Shown here: one piece after another, positions 35,923 through 44,098 of the stretch
How positions within the stretch are numbered: position 1 is the first letter of the stretch
How the letters are laid out: each line of letters starts with the position of its first letter
From: Rhodomicrobium udaipurense JA643
GTDB lineage: Bacteria; Pseudomonadota; Alphaproteobacteria; Rhizobiales; Rhodomicrobiaceae
Direction: 5' to 3'
Length of the DNA: 54,723 nucleotides
Assembly (NCBI RefSeq): GCF_000636015.1
Contig: NZ_JFZJ01000009.1
Location: forward strand, 1-54,723
Program-made: the position numbers and the translations under genes
Notes under the pieces: model-generated
The model's input: the letters and a program-made list of their open reading frames with translations, nothing else
What the model was told of the DNA's origin: nothing
Databases searched by the model: none

Positions 35923-37791
35923 TTACGAGCCGAGGAGCGGAGCCGGATCGACGGGCTTCGCGTTCTTGCGGATCTCGAAGTGGAGCTGCGGCTGGCTCGC
36001 GTCGCCGGTCGAACCGGCCTTGGCAACCACCTGCCCGCGCTTCACCACATCGCACTTCCTGACCATGATCTCGTCCGTGTGGGCGTAAGCCGTGACGAAC
36101 TCGTCGGCGTGGCGGATCAGGATCAGATTGCCGAAGCCAGGCAGTTCGTCGCCTACATAGGCCACGACGCCATTCTCGGCGGCCTTGATCGGTGTGCCCT
36201 TCGGCACGGAGATCGTGAGGCCCTCGTTCACGCTGCCGTCATGCTGCGGACCGAACTGACCGATGATCATGCCTTCCACCGGCTTGCGGAAGCTCTTGCC
36301 CATGCGCGGCAGCGGATTTGCAAGCGCGGCCTCGCAGGTCGGTTCCTGCTTGCCAGACGTCATCTTGACGTCTGGCGCGGGCGCGGCCTTCAGCGGGTTG
36401 TTCGCGTCAGCCATCTGCGGCTGAGCGGGCTCCGGCGCGGGCTGGGCGTCGGCCTGCCGCTGCTGCGGCCCGGCAATCGGCGCCTCCGGCTTCACGCCGT
36501 TCGACGCGATTTCCTGACGCGGCGCTTCGCGGCCGGGGATCGCAAGCGTCTGGCCCACCTTGATGAGCCGAGCGTTCGCGATGTTGTTCGCTTCGAGAAT
36601 CTGCTTCTCGCTAAGCCCATAACCGCGCGCGATGGCGGCAACCGTCTCGCCCTTCTTGACCACATGGCAACCGTCGCCCTGGCAGCCGACCGGCTGAGCC
36701 TTCGGCGCGTCATCCTTGGTCATCTTCGCCGGATCGGAGCCGGGGATCAGGAGATCCATACCCGGCCGCACGCTGTTGTGGCGGTCGAGGCCGTTGGCGC
36801 GGGCGATCATGTCGACCGTCACGCCATGGCGGATCGCCAGCGAATACAGCGTGTCGCCCGGCTTCACGGTGACGGTCTTGCCGATGCCGCGTTCCGACGC
36901 AACCGTCGCGTTCGGCGACATGATCCCGGTGCCGTCGACGCCAGCGCCGTTGCGCGGCGCGAGCTTCGGCGTCACGGCGCCTTCGCGGCGACGCTCATAG
37001 AAATTGCGCTCGCCGGAATAGGCGGGGGGCGCAGACGAGTAGTCCCGTGGCGCGGGGGTATAGTCGCGCGGCGCAGGTTCAGCATAACGCGGCAGCGGGC
37101 GCTGATCGTAGGGGGGCGTGACGTCAGACCGCCGGTCGTCATAGGCCGGGGGTGGCGGAGGAGGCGGAGCGTCGCGCTCGTAACGCGGCTCATAGACCGC
37201 CGGAGGCGGCGGAGGCGGGGGCGCATAATCGCGAGGCCTGTCATCGTAGGGCGTATAGACGCGCGGCCCCGCATAGCTGCCATCGGGGAGCGGCGCCTGA
37301 TTGTAACGGCCGTAGCCGTCCGCCGTCTTCACCCGAGTCGAGGTGGACGACTGCTGCTGCCCCGCAAGCGGCGGAAGATCGACGCGCGAAGCCTGAAGGT
37401 AACCGCCCTGCTGGCCCGGCGTTGCGCTCGCAAGCTGGAAGCCGCCCTGCTGAGGCTGATACGCGGCAGTCTGGGCGTAGCCAGCCTGCGACGGCTGGCG
37501 ATAGTTGGCCTGCGTCTGATAAGCGGCCTGTGACTGGCTGGCCTTTGGCCTGTAGGCGCTCTGGCTGTAACTCGCCGGGCCGCTGGCCTGGGGCGCGTCG
37601 GCGACACGCGACGGCGCTGTAGGGGAGGAAGGACCGGACGCGGTCTCATAGCCGCTTCCGAACGACAACGAACTGAACCGCTCGGTTCCACCGGAGCTGC
37701 ACCCGCCCAACAGGACGCAACCGATGCCGATCTTTAACGCTGCGCGTACATATGAGGGCTCGCGCTTGCCCACCGCATTTACTTTACTCAT
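35923..37791 (-). CDS. nlpD: NlpD-like lipoprotein, LysM-LysM plus degenerate M23 domain
   Basis: 622-residue outer-membrane lipoprotein, lipidated at Cys31 (LLGGCSS). A long Gln/Tyr/Pro-rich low-complexity region (about 50-290) precedes two LysM domains (from VTVKPGDTLYSLA and HVVKKGETVAAIA) and a C-terminal M23/LytM domain. The zinc motif HxxxD is replaced by NEGLT and the HxH motif by QLH, so it is probably not a peptidase but an activator of cell-wall amidases, as known for NlpD and EnvC. The ATG at 37791 has GAGG nearby. Third in the surE-pcm-nlpD order, which is also found in gammaproteobacteria upstream of rpoS. Confidence 0.9.
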   Translation of the reverse strand: MSKVNAVGKREPSYVRAALKIGIGCVLLGGCSSGGTERFSSLSFGSGYETASGPSSPTAPSRVADAPQASGPASYSQSAYRPKASQSQAAYQTQANYRQPSQAGYAQTAAYQPQQGGFQLASATPGQQGGYLQASRVDLPPLAGQQQSSTSTRVKTADGYGRYNQAPLPDGSYAGPRVYTPYDDRPRDYAPPPPPPPAVYEPRYERDAPPPPPPPAYDDRRSDVTPPYDQRPLPRYAEPAPRDYTPAPRDYSSAPPAYSGERNFYERRREGAVTPKLAPRNGAGVDGTGIMSPNATVASERGIGKTVTVKPGDTLYSLAIRHGVTVDMIARANGLDRHNSVRPGMDLLIPGSDPAKMTKDDAPKAQPVGCQGDGCHVVKKGETVAAIARGYGLSEKQILEANNIANARLIKVGQTLAIPGREAPRQEIASNGVKPEAPIAGPQQRQADAQPAPEPAQPQMADANNPLKAAPAPDVKMTSGKQEPTCEAALANPLPRMGKSFRKPVEGMIIGQFGPQHDGSVNEGLTISVPKGTPIKAAENGVVAYVGDELPGFGNLILIRHADEFVTAYAHTDEIMVRKCDVVKRGQVVAKAGSTGDASQPQLHFEIRKNAKPVDPAPLLGS

Positions 37792-37901
37792 CGCAGCACA
37801 CCTCACTTTCCTAAGGTTATGCGTGCGAGTGCTTAATATTGATTTAAACGGATCGACGATTATCGAACGAACCGGGCGACGCGCGGTCAATCACCGGGAA
37901 A

Positions 37902-38519
37902 CTAGAGAAGCGGCACGAAGCGGACGGGGATCAGGCTTTGGAATTCCACGCCGCTCCCGTTGCGGACGACAAGCATGATCCGCTGCGAGGATGTCCGTCC
38001 GAGCGGTATCACCATGGCGCCGCAAGGGCCAAGCTGGCCGATGAGATCGGGCGGCGCGGCGATGACACCCGCCGTGACGAGAATCCGGTCGAAAAGCCGA
38101 GGCACTGGCCAGCCCCTCGACCCGTCGCCGCAGAGCGCCGTGATGTTAGTGAGGCCAAGCGCCTTGAACCGCGCGACCGCGAGCCGGTGAAGCTCCTCGT
38201 GAATTTCGATCGTGTAGACATGGCGCGCAAGCCGGGAGAGGATCGCCGTCTGATATCCCGACCCGGTGCCGATTTCGAGCACGTCGTGTTTGCGCTGCAC
38301 GTTCAGCCGCTCGGTCATGTAGGCGACGATGTAAGGTTGGGAGATCGTCTGCCCGCATTCGATGGGAAGCGCTTCGTCGGCATAAGCCAGCGGTTTCAGT
38401 TCCGGCGACTCGATGAACGCTTTGCGGGGAATGTCCTTCATTGTCGCGAGCACGCGCGGGTCAGCGATGGCGTTTCGCTGCAAAAGGTGGATCAGACTTT
38501 CCAGCCGCTCGTCCATCAT
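37902..38519 (-). CDS. pcm: Protein-L-isoaspartate O-methyltransferase
   Basis: 205-residue repair enzyme that methylates L-isoaspartyl residues with S-adenosylmethionine. It has the active-site GQTISQPYIVAYM (Ser60), SAM motif LEIGTGSGYQTA and the family C-terminal IPLG. GGAGGGG precedes the double ATG at 38519. It starts 35 bases after the surE stop and is followed by nlpD, so the three are likely one operon. Confidence 0.95.
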   Translation of the reverse strand: MMDERLESLIHLLQRNAIADPRVLATMKDIPRKAFIESPELKPLAYADEALPIECGQTISQPYIVAYMTERLNVQRKHDVLEIGTGSGYQTAILSRLARHVYTIEIHEELHRLAVARFKALGLTNITALCGDGSRGWPVPRLFDRILVTAGVIAAPPDLIGQLGPCGAMVIPLGRTSSQRIMLVVRNGSGVEFQSLIPVRFVPLL

Positions 38520-38554
38520 CAGGTTTCCCCTCCGGACGCGGCTGGCAGCCTCTA

Positions 38555-39316
38555 TTATTCGATAAAGGCCGACAGCTTCCGACAGGTTTCTCTGTGTGTC
38601 AGGTTGAGGCAAAGCGGCGTGACAGAAATTGCGCCGGACTTCACAGCGTGAAGGTCCGTCCCCTCCCCCGTTATCATGGACATCGGCTTGAACCCCAGCC
38701 AGTAGTAGGGGTTGTTGCGCGTATCCATCCGGTCTTCGATGCGGAGGTAATCAGGGTCACGACGACCTTGCTCGGTGATCTTAATACATTCGACACGCTC
38801 TGGTTCCCTGTCGGGAAAATTTACATTTAAAAAAACATCCTTCGGCCAGCCCGCATCGAGCATCTTTCGCACCAGGTCGGCTCCGAGTTGCATCGGGGTC
38901 TGCCAATAGATCCGGTCGAGGTCTTCCCAGTCGACGGCGAGGCTCATCGCGATGGACGGAATGCCGAGCAGCGTCCCCTCGATAGCGCCCGCGATGGTGC
39001 CGGAATAGGTCACGTCGTCGGCGACGTTCGAGCCGCGATTGACGCCGGACAGGACGAGGTCGGGTGCCTTGTCGGTCAGCACGTGGCGGACGCCCATGAT
39101 CACGCAGTCGGTCGGCGTGCCCTTGACCGCGAAGGTCCGCTCCGAAAGTTTGCGCAGGCGTAACGGCTCATGCAGCGTGAGCGAATGCGCCGCTCCGCTC
39201 TGATCGGTTTCCGGCGCGACGATCCAGACATCGTCCGAAAGGTCGTTCGCGATTTTTTGAAGGGCGTCGAGGCCGGGAGCTTCGATGCCGTCGTCGTTCG
39301 TGATGAGGATCCTCAT
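38555..39316 (-). CDS. surE: SurE 5'/3'-nucleotidase
   Basis: 253-residue metal-dependent nucleotidase acting on nucleoside monophosphates under stress. Metal ligands Asp8 and Asp9 (TNDDG), Ser40 (DQSGAAHS) and Asn93 (SGVNRG) are in place. Full length. The ribosome site is weak. First gene of the surE-pcm-nlpD unit. A tRNA synthetase gene, often found upstream of surE in alphaproteobacteria, is not present here. Confidence 0.95.
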   Translation of the reverse strand: MRILITNDDGIEAPGLDALQKIANDLSDDVWIVAPETDQSGAAHSLTLHEPLRLRKLSERTFAVKGTPTDCVIMGVRHVLTDKAPDLVLSGVNRGSNVADDVTYSGTIAGAIEGTLLGIPSIAMSLAVDWEDLDRIYWQTPMQLGADLVRKMLDAGWPKDVFLNVNFPDREPERVECIKITEQGRRDPDYLRIEDRMDTRNNPYYWLGFKPMSMITGEGTDLHAVKSGAISVTPLCLNLTHRETCRKLSAFIE

Positions 39317-39663
39317 GGCGTCTTTTTACGCCAAGCCCGCGCCCGCGTCACCTTGAAAGCGGCTTGCGCAACTAACGATCGCCGCCGTGCGACGGGCCAT
39401 CGCAGAGCTTAAAGCAAGGGCGCGCCAATGGCGGCGCGAACTGCTCTCATTTCGCACGACCGGCAATCCCAACGGCGCGCGGGAAGTACGTTGACCCGCT
39501 TTCCGCGATCGCGATGAACAGACGTTCGTCTTCGGCAACGACCGCTCCTAGGTCGAGCGCCACTATCTGAAGGAGCGGCTCGACCTGTTCCACGGCTTGG
39601 TATGGGACGAACGGCCGGGCACCACGGCGCAGGCGGCGCCGCTGACGGCACGGGCTATTCGGC
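39317..39663. other. Intergenic region surE / UTRA-fold gene, nothing convincing
   Basis: About 350 bases. A minus-strand frame stays open over 39447-39663 and reads VEPLLQIVALDLGAVVAEDE, then FIAIAESGSTYFPRAVG; it could be the remnant of a gene, but it has no start or recognisable family. Confidence 0.4.
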
Positions 39664-40206
39664 TCACCCCGCGTGAAAAAACAGCACGTCCGGCTGATAC
39701 GTCTCGACCACAAGCGAAATCGGCGTCGCGCCGTTCGAGAGGATGGCGCGGTGGCGAAGGATCGGCGCGCGCGGGTTCGCCTCGGGCGTCCAGAGCACGT
39801 CCGACGAAAGCGTTTCGCGCCGGAAATCGAGATCCTCCACAACACGCCCGAAAGGCGTCTCCGTCTTTTCAAGGAGGCGGTTCATTTCAGCGGGAAGCCG
39901 CGCCGGGATATACCAGTTTTCCGCTTCAGACAGGAACTTGTCGCCGAAGAAGATGCGCACGAGGCGATAGCGCAGCGCGTCGTCCGGCGAGATGGCGAGG
40001 CGCGCGCACTCCTCGGCGGTCAGGTCGCGCCGCGTGCCGTCGCGGTGCACTTCGGCCGAAAGCGCTGCGCCCGGAAGGCGGCCTGACGCACGGCACCAGC
40101 GGTCGAGCGTGTCGGTTGCGCTCGGATGGGAAAGAAGGTCTGCGTTCAGCCTTTCGATCAGGGCGGCGGTTGCGCCCTGCCGCGAAAAGCGATCCTGAAA
40201 ATTCAA
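39664..40206 (-). CDS. UTRA / chorismate-lyase-fold protein, function unknown
   Basis: 180 residues resembling the chorismate lyase / UTRA ligand-binding fold: opening LIERLNADLLSHPSATDTLDRW, then ISPDDALRYRLVRIFFGDK, LSEAENWYIPARLPAEMNRLL, TPFGRVVEDLDFRRETLS and SLVVETYQPDVLFF. There is no DNA-binding domain, so it is not a GntR regulator. Related stand-alone proteins occur in Rhizobiales without a proven role. The frame continues upstream through a repeat element, but GGAG (40215-40218 on the plus strand) stands eight bases before a TTG at 40206, which gives the natural start. Confidence in a coding gene is good; function is open. Confidence 0.72.
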   Translation of the reverse strand: MNFQDRFSRQGATAALIERLNADLLSHPSATDTLDRWCRASGRLPGAALSAEVHRDGTRRDLTAEECARLAISPDDALRYRLVRIFFGDKFLSEAENWYIPARLPAEMNRLLEKTETPFGRVVEDLDFRRETLSSDVLWTPEANPRAPILRHRAILSNGATPISLVVETYQPDVLFFHAG

Positions 40207-40223
40207 CGTGTGTGCTCCAAAGA

Positions 40224-40266
40224 GCGTTTTCGAGCGAAGGAATGCCGGTTCGCGTGAAGAAAACGC
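40224..40266. repeat. Rhizobiales-type palindromic repeat (GCGTTTTC...GAAAACGC)
   Basis: GCGTTTTC (40224-40231) and GAAAACGC (40259-40266) enclose GAGCGAAGGAATGCCGGTTC and GCGTGAA. I know closely similar elements as abundant intergenic repeats in Rhizobiales. It lies immediately upstream of the UTRA-fold gene; a worn copy is at 33790-33823. Confidence 0.7.
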
Positions 40267-40748
40267 GTCAGAATAGAAACCCGTAGCTTCGCGATGGGGC
40301 TCACGCGCCCGCTGCAACGGCCGTCGGCCGATCCTCGCCGCTCACCATAAAGGCGGGAAAGCCCATCCGTTCAAGGCCGAAGCGCCCAAAGGGTGAAAGG
40401 GCGCGTCGCTTCGGCGCGCCTGTCGCGACCATCGGACGGCTCGCGGGGCTTTCCGGCGAAAAGCGGCGGCTTTCGTTCGCCGCGCTTCGAAACGCCGCAG
40501 CTTACGGTGATGCCCAGTGTTCAAATGCGTTTGTTCTATTTTTTGCAGGCTTATTCGAATTTGTCGGTCGAAACGCAACCGATTTGCGAGGCTTCCATGC
40601 TCGAAACTGACAACTCGCTGACATCCGCAATCAGCAAAGCCTCACGTTTCAGGGCGCAAGCTCCTGGCGGTTCAGATTTCGGCTTATGCGTCGGCGTGCG
40701 GCACCCTCGCGAATGTCGGGCCTTTGACATCTGGGTGAAAGCCAATCG

Positions 40749-40772
40749 CGAATGTCAAATTCGTTCCACCAG
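40749..40772 (-). repeat. Dispersed GAATTTGACATTTGA-type motif, copy 4
   Basis: On the minus strand it reads CTGGTGGAACGAATTTGACA then TTCG, close to copy 1 at 25-50. It lies just upstream of the Cys-rich protein gene. Confidence 0.4.
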
Positions 40773-40795
40773 AGTTACAGCCACAGGAGGATTGC

Positions 40796-41230
40796 ATGAG
40801 ACTTGCAGGAATGGGACTTGCGGCGACGCTCGGACTCGCGCTTGCGACCGGGGCCGCGGCTCAAGGTGGCATGGGTGGTGGAATGGGCGGCGGCAGAGGC
40901 ATGTGGCAGGGTATCGTCACGAAGCTGTGTCCCGCCGATATCGAAAAGCACTGCGCGACTGTTCCGGCTGCGGAGCAGCGCGATTGCCTCGCGGGCAAGA
41001 TCAAGGAGCTTTCGGAACCGTGCCTGACCGCGGTCGAATCGACGGCCGTGGATCGTGGCCCCGGTACCGGCCCGGTGGCGAGCCTCTGCATGACGGAGAT
41101 CGCGAAGTTCTGCCCGGAGGTGGAGCATGTGCAAGGACAGGTGCGCCGCTGCCTGATGCAGCACAAAGCGGAACTCGCGCAGCCCTGCGTGGTCGCGCTT
41201 GAAAACACCGGCCCCGCCTGGGCTCGGTGA
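40796..41230 (+). CDS. Secreted cysteine-rich repeat protein (GLG1-type repeats)
   Basis: 144 residues with a signal peptide (1-22, ending GAAA), a Gly/Met-rich linker (GGMGGGMGGGRG) and two tandem Cys repeats of the pattern C-x-x-D/E-I-x-K-x-C ... C-L ... L-x-x-P-C: first LCPADIEKHC ... CLAGKIKELSEPC, second LCMTEIAKFC ... CLMQHKAELAQPC. This resembles the cysteine-rich GLG1/CFR1 repeat known from eukaryotic Golgi protein 1 and from many bacterial secreted proteins of unknown role. AGGAGG stands five bases before ATG, an ideal ribosome site. DsbA-like and other envelope proteins are encoded nearby. Confidence 0.82.
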   Translation: MRLAGMGLAATLGLALATGAAAQGGMGGGMGGGRGMWQGIVTKLCPADIEKHCATVPAAEQRDCLAGKIKELSEPCLTAVESTAVDRGPGTGPVASLCMTEIAKFCPEVEHVQGQVRRCLMQHKAELAQPCVVALENTGPAWAR

Positions 41231-41235
41231 GAGCG

Positions 41236-41278
41236 AGAGGGGCCGCGAAGTCACGCCCGACGCCCACGCGGCCTCTTT
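41236..41278. terminator. Hairpin between convergent Cys-rich and aminotransferase genes
   Basis: AGAGG-gg-CCGCG (41236-41247) pairs with CGCGGCCTCT (41267-41276), followed by TT on the plus strand. A two-base bulge and a short T-run make it a moderate terminator. Confidence 0.42.
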
Positions 41279-41303
41279 CGCGAGTTGCGTTCAATGTGGA
41301 AAT

Positions 41304-42500
41304 TTAGCCGCGCCACGCCTTCAGCCGCGCCGTCGCCTCGCGCATGCGTTCGAACGGCCCTGCATAGCTGAAGCGAATGAAGCGGCGCCCGTCTTCCTCG
41401 TCAAAGTCGACGCCGGGGGTCGCCGCGACGCCCGTCTCATCAAGCATGCGGCGCACGAAAGCGGCGGAATCGTCGGTGATGCCGCCTGCGTCTGCATACA
41501 CGTAGAAGGCGCCGTCGGCGGGCGCGAGGCGACCGAAGCCAGCGCGCGGGAGTTCCTCCAGAAGCAGGTCGCGGTTCCTTGCATACACGGCCTTGTACGC
41601 CTCCAGTTCCTCGACAGCTTCGAACGCCGCGAGCGCGCCAACCTGCGACGCGGCGGGCGTCGAGATGTAGAGGTTCTGCGCGACACGCTCGAACACACGC
41701 ACAAGGCGCTCGGGCACGACCATCCAGCCGACCCGCCAGCCGGTCATCGAGTAATATTTCGAGAAGCTGTTGATGACGATGGCGTCGTCCGAAAAGGCGA
41801 GCGCGGTCGCGGCCGGAGCGCCGTAGGTCAGCCCGTGGTAGATTTCGTCCGAGATGAACCAGGCGCCCGCCTCGCGCGCCGTTTCGACGAGGAGGCCGAG
41901 CGCGGCTGGCGATAGCATTGCGCCGGTCGGGTTCGAGGGGCTGGCCAGCACCACGGCGCGCGCGCCTCGGTCGCGGAAAGCGGCGGCCAGCGCATCCGGC
42001 GTCGGCGCGTAACCTGTGGCAGCGCCTGCCGCGACGGGCACCGGCACGAGGTCGAGCACGCGCGCGATCTGGCGATAGCATGGGTAGCCCGGACGCGGCA
42101 GCGCGAGCCCTTCGCCGGGGTTGAGCAGCGCAAGAAACGCCAGCACGAAGCCCGCCGACGAGCCCGTCGTCACCACGATGCGCGACGGCGACACGTTAAC
42201 GCCGTAAGCGTCGGCATAATGCCGCGCGATGCGTTCGCGCAGCGCCGGAAGACCGAGCGCATCCGTATAGCCGAGCGGGCCGTCATCGATCGCGCGCTTC
42301 ACCGCCTCGCGCACGAGACGCGGCGCGGGCGTGCCCGGTTGGCCAACTTCCATGTGAATGATGTCGCCACCCGCCGCTTGAAGCCGGTTCGCCTCGCGCA
42401 TCACGTCCATGACGACGAAGGCACCGATCGCGCTGCGAAGCGATGGCGAAAGCTCACGCCGAGCCGGGGTATCGATGGGTGTCTCGGTTTCGTCCGCCAT
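41304..42500 (-). CDS. PLP-dependent aminotransferase, class I/II
   Basis: 398-residue fold-type I aminotransferase of the aspartate aminotransferase family. PLP-binding Lys248 is in SFSKYYSMTGWRVGW; other marks are the LASPSNPTGAML loop (Asn), DEIYHGLTY (Asp/Tyr) and the C-terminal substrate-carboxylate Arg in RFIRFSY. AAAGG is nine bases before the ATG at 42500; an ATG three codons upstream (42509) directly abuts it and is less likely. The amino donor/acceptor pair cannot be read from sequence. Divergent from the M48 protease gene. Confidence 0.9.
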   Translation of the reverse strand: MADETETPIDTPARRELSPSLRSAIGAFVVMDVMREANRLQAAGGDIIHMEVGQPGTPAPRLVREAVKRAIDDGPLGYTDALGLPALRERIARHYADAYGVNVSPSRIVVTTGSSAGFVLAFLALLNPGEGLALPRPGYPCYRQIARVLDLVPVPVAAGAATGYAPTPDALAAAFRDRGARAVVLASPSNPTGAMLSPAALGLLVETAREAGAWFISDEIYHGLTYGAPAATALAFSDDAIVINSFSKYYSMTGWRVGWMVVPERLVRVFERVAQNLYISTPAASQVGALAAFEAVEELEAYKAVYARNRDLLLEELPRAGFGRLAPADGAFYVYADAGGITDDSAAFVRRMLDETGVAATPGVDFDEEDGRRFIRFSYAGPFERMREATARLKAWRG

Positions 42501-42680
42501 GGCATTCATCCTTTCGCGAGCCTGTCCGGTCCATAGATCCGCAGGCAGCGAGCCGCGCCCGCGTCATCCTTACGCCCGAATTCCACCGCCATTATTCCTC
42601 AAAAAATTCCGTTCGATGCATGCTCCGTCGGCTCGGTATGAACTTTCGGCAAGCGGCGCCATCCGGGGTGGAAGTTTCCA

Positions 42681-44054
42681 ATGGCTTTATCACAAACGAT
42701 TTCGCGCTTGAGAAAATTGGCGGCTTGCGTCGCAATTTTTGCCACCGCAACGACTGCTCCGGCGTCGGCGCAGGAAATCAGCCTTATCCGCGACGCCGAG
42801 ACCGAGGCGCTCATCGCCGATTACACCGCGCCCATCTTCCGGGCGGCGGGCGTTTCCGGCAACAATATCAAGGTCCATCTCGTCAACGATGGCAGCTTTA
42901 ACGCGTTCGTCGTCGACGGGCGCAACATGTTCATCAACACAGGCGCGATCCTCCAGTCCGAGACCCCAAACCAGATCATCGGCGTCATCGCCCACGAGAC
43001 GGGGCACATCAAGGGCGGCCATATCACCGGCCTTCGCCAACAGATCGCAAAGATGCAAACGGCGGCGCTCATGCTCCAGGTTCTGAGCATCGGCACTATG
43101 GTCGGCGGCGCGGCCAGCGGCAGCAGCGAAGCGATGCAGGGCGGCTCGGCGATGATGATGGGCGGCTCGCAGGTGCTGATGCGCTCGATCCTCTCTTATC
43201 GACGCGCGCAGGAGTCCGCCGCCGACCAGGCCGGGGTCGAGTACCTGAACAAGTCGCAGCAGTCGCCCGCGGGGATGCTGAAGACCTTCCGCTATTTCGC
43301 GAACCAGTCGCTCGGCAATACAAGGGTCGATCCGTACATCCAGACGCATCCGGTGCCCGCTGACCGTATCGCGCAGCTTGAGGAAATCGCGAAAAAGAGC
43401 CCGTATTTCGATCAGAAGGATTCGGCGCAACTTCAGCTTCGCCACGATCTCGTGCGGGCCAAGATCGCGGCCTACACATGGAAAAACAATCCGCAGGCGA
43501 TCGCACGCCGGTATAATGACAACGGCCTGCCAGCCCGCTACGCGCGCGCCATCATGAAGTATCACATGGGCGGCTATCCGTCCGCCGCGCCCGCCCTTGA
43601 GGAACTTATCGCGCAGCAGCCGCAGAACCCTTGGTTTCACGAGTTGAAAGGCACATTTCTTCTCGAAAGCGGAAGGGCGAAGGAAGCAGTCGCGCCATTC
43701 CGCAAGGCGGTGTCACTCGTTTCGAAGTCGGGTTTCATGCGCATCGAGCTGGCGCAGGCGATCCTCGAAAGTGGCGGCGGCAGCGCGGAGGAGGCGCTTC
43801 AGTTGCTGCGCGTGGGAATGGTGGAAGAAGAGCAGTCCTATCTCGGCTATCGCCTCCAGGCACAGGCTTACGGCAAGCTGAGACGCTTCCCCGAAGCCGA
43901 CCTCGCCTCGGCGCTGGCAGCCTTCCACAAAGGCGACGTGAAGGTGGCCAAGATGATGGCGGAGCGCGCAAAGAACGGTCTTGCCGCCGGTTCGCCCGGC
44001 TGGGTCAAGGCTGACGACATCGTAAACTTCAAGATGGAAAAAGTGCGTGGTTAG
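42681..44054 (+). CDS. Periplasmic M48-family metalloprotease with TPR region (BepA/YfgC-like)
   Basis: 457 residues. Signal peptide (1-30, ending ASA), M48 domain with zinc motif HETGH (His105, Glu106, His109) and third-ligand region QESAADQAG, then a TPR-like C-terminal half (from about 300). BepA-type proteins assist outer-membrane protein assembly and degrade stalled ones. Full length for the family. A DsbA-family gene follows 44 bases downstream on the same strand; BepA substrates such as LptD need disulfides, so joint envelope maintenance is plausible. Confidence 0.93.
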   Translation: MALSQTISRLRKLAACVAIFATATTAPASAQEISLIRDAETEALIADYTAPIFRAAGVSGNNIKVHLVNDGSFNAFVVDGRNMFINTGAILQSETPNQIIGVIAHETGHIKGGHITGLRQQIAKMQTAALMLQVLSIGTMVGGAASGSSEAMQGGSAMMMGGSQVLMRSILSYRRAQESAADQAGVEYLNKSQQSPAGMLKTFRYFANQSLGNTRVDPYIQTHPVPADRIAQLEEIAKKSPYFDQKDSAQLQLRHDLVRAKIAAYTWKNNPQAIARRYNDNGLPARYARAIMKYHMGGYPSAAPALEELIAQQPQNPWFHELKGTFLLESGRAKEAVAPFRKAVSLVSKSGFMRIELAQAILESGGGSAEEALQLLRVGMVEEEQSYLGYRLQAQAYGKLRRFPEADLASALAAFHKGDVKVAKMMAERAKNGLAAGSPGWVKADDIVNFKMEKVRG

Positions 44055-44098
44055 CCGCGTTGCGCTAGCCACCAGAAACGGAAATCCCGGAGAGACTG

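Larger units (their letters stand above)
40207..40795. other. Intergenic region between UTRA-fold gene and Cys-rich gene
   Basis: About 590 bases between divergent genes. It contains the palindromic repeat at 40224-40266 and a dispersed-motif copy at 40749-40772. The long plus-strand frame 40393-41202 is antisense or out-of-frame noise with no ribosome site. No other gene seen. Confidence 0.5.

Noticed and set aside
35260..37533. 757-residue plus-strand ORF spanning the matB end and nlpD
   Set aside because: Crosses the matB stop and the terminator in another frame; low-complexity Arg-rich product.
35923..37791. Active M23 endopeptidase
   Set aside because: Three of the four zinc/catalytic residues are replaced; an NlpD-type activator role fits better.
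39664..40206. GntR/HutC transcription regulator
   Set aside because: Only the UTRA-like fold is present; no winged-helix domain is encoded upstream in any frame.
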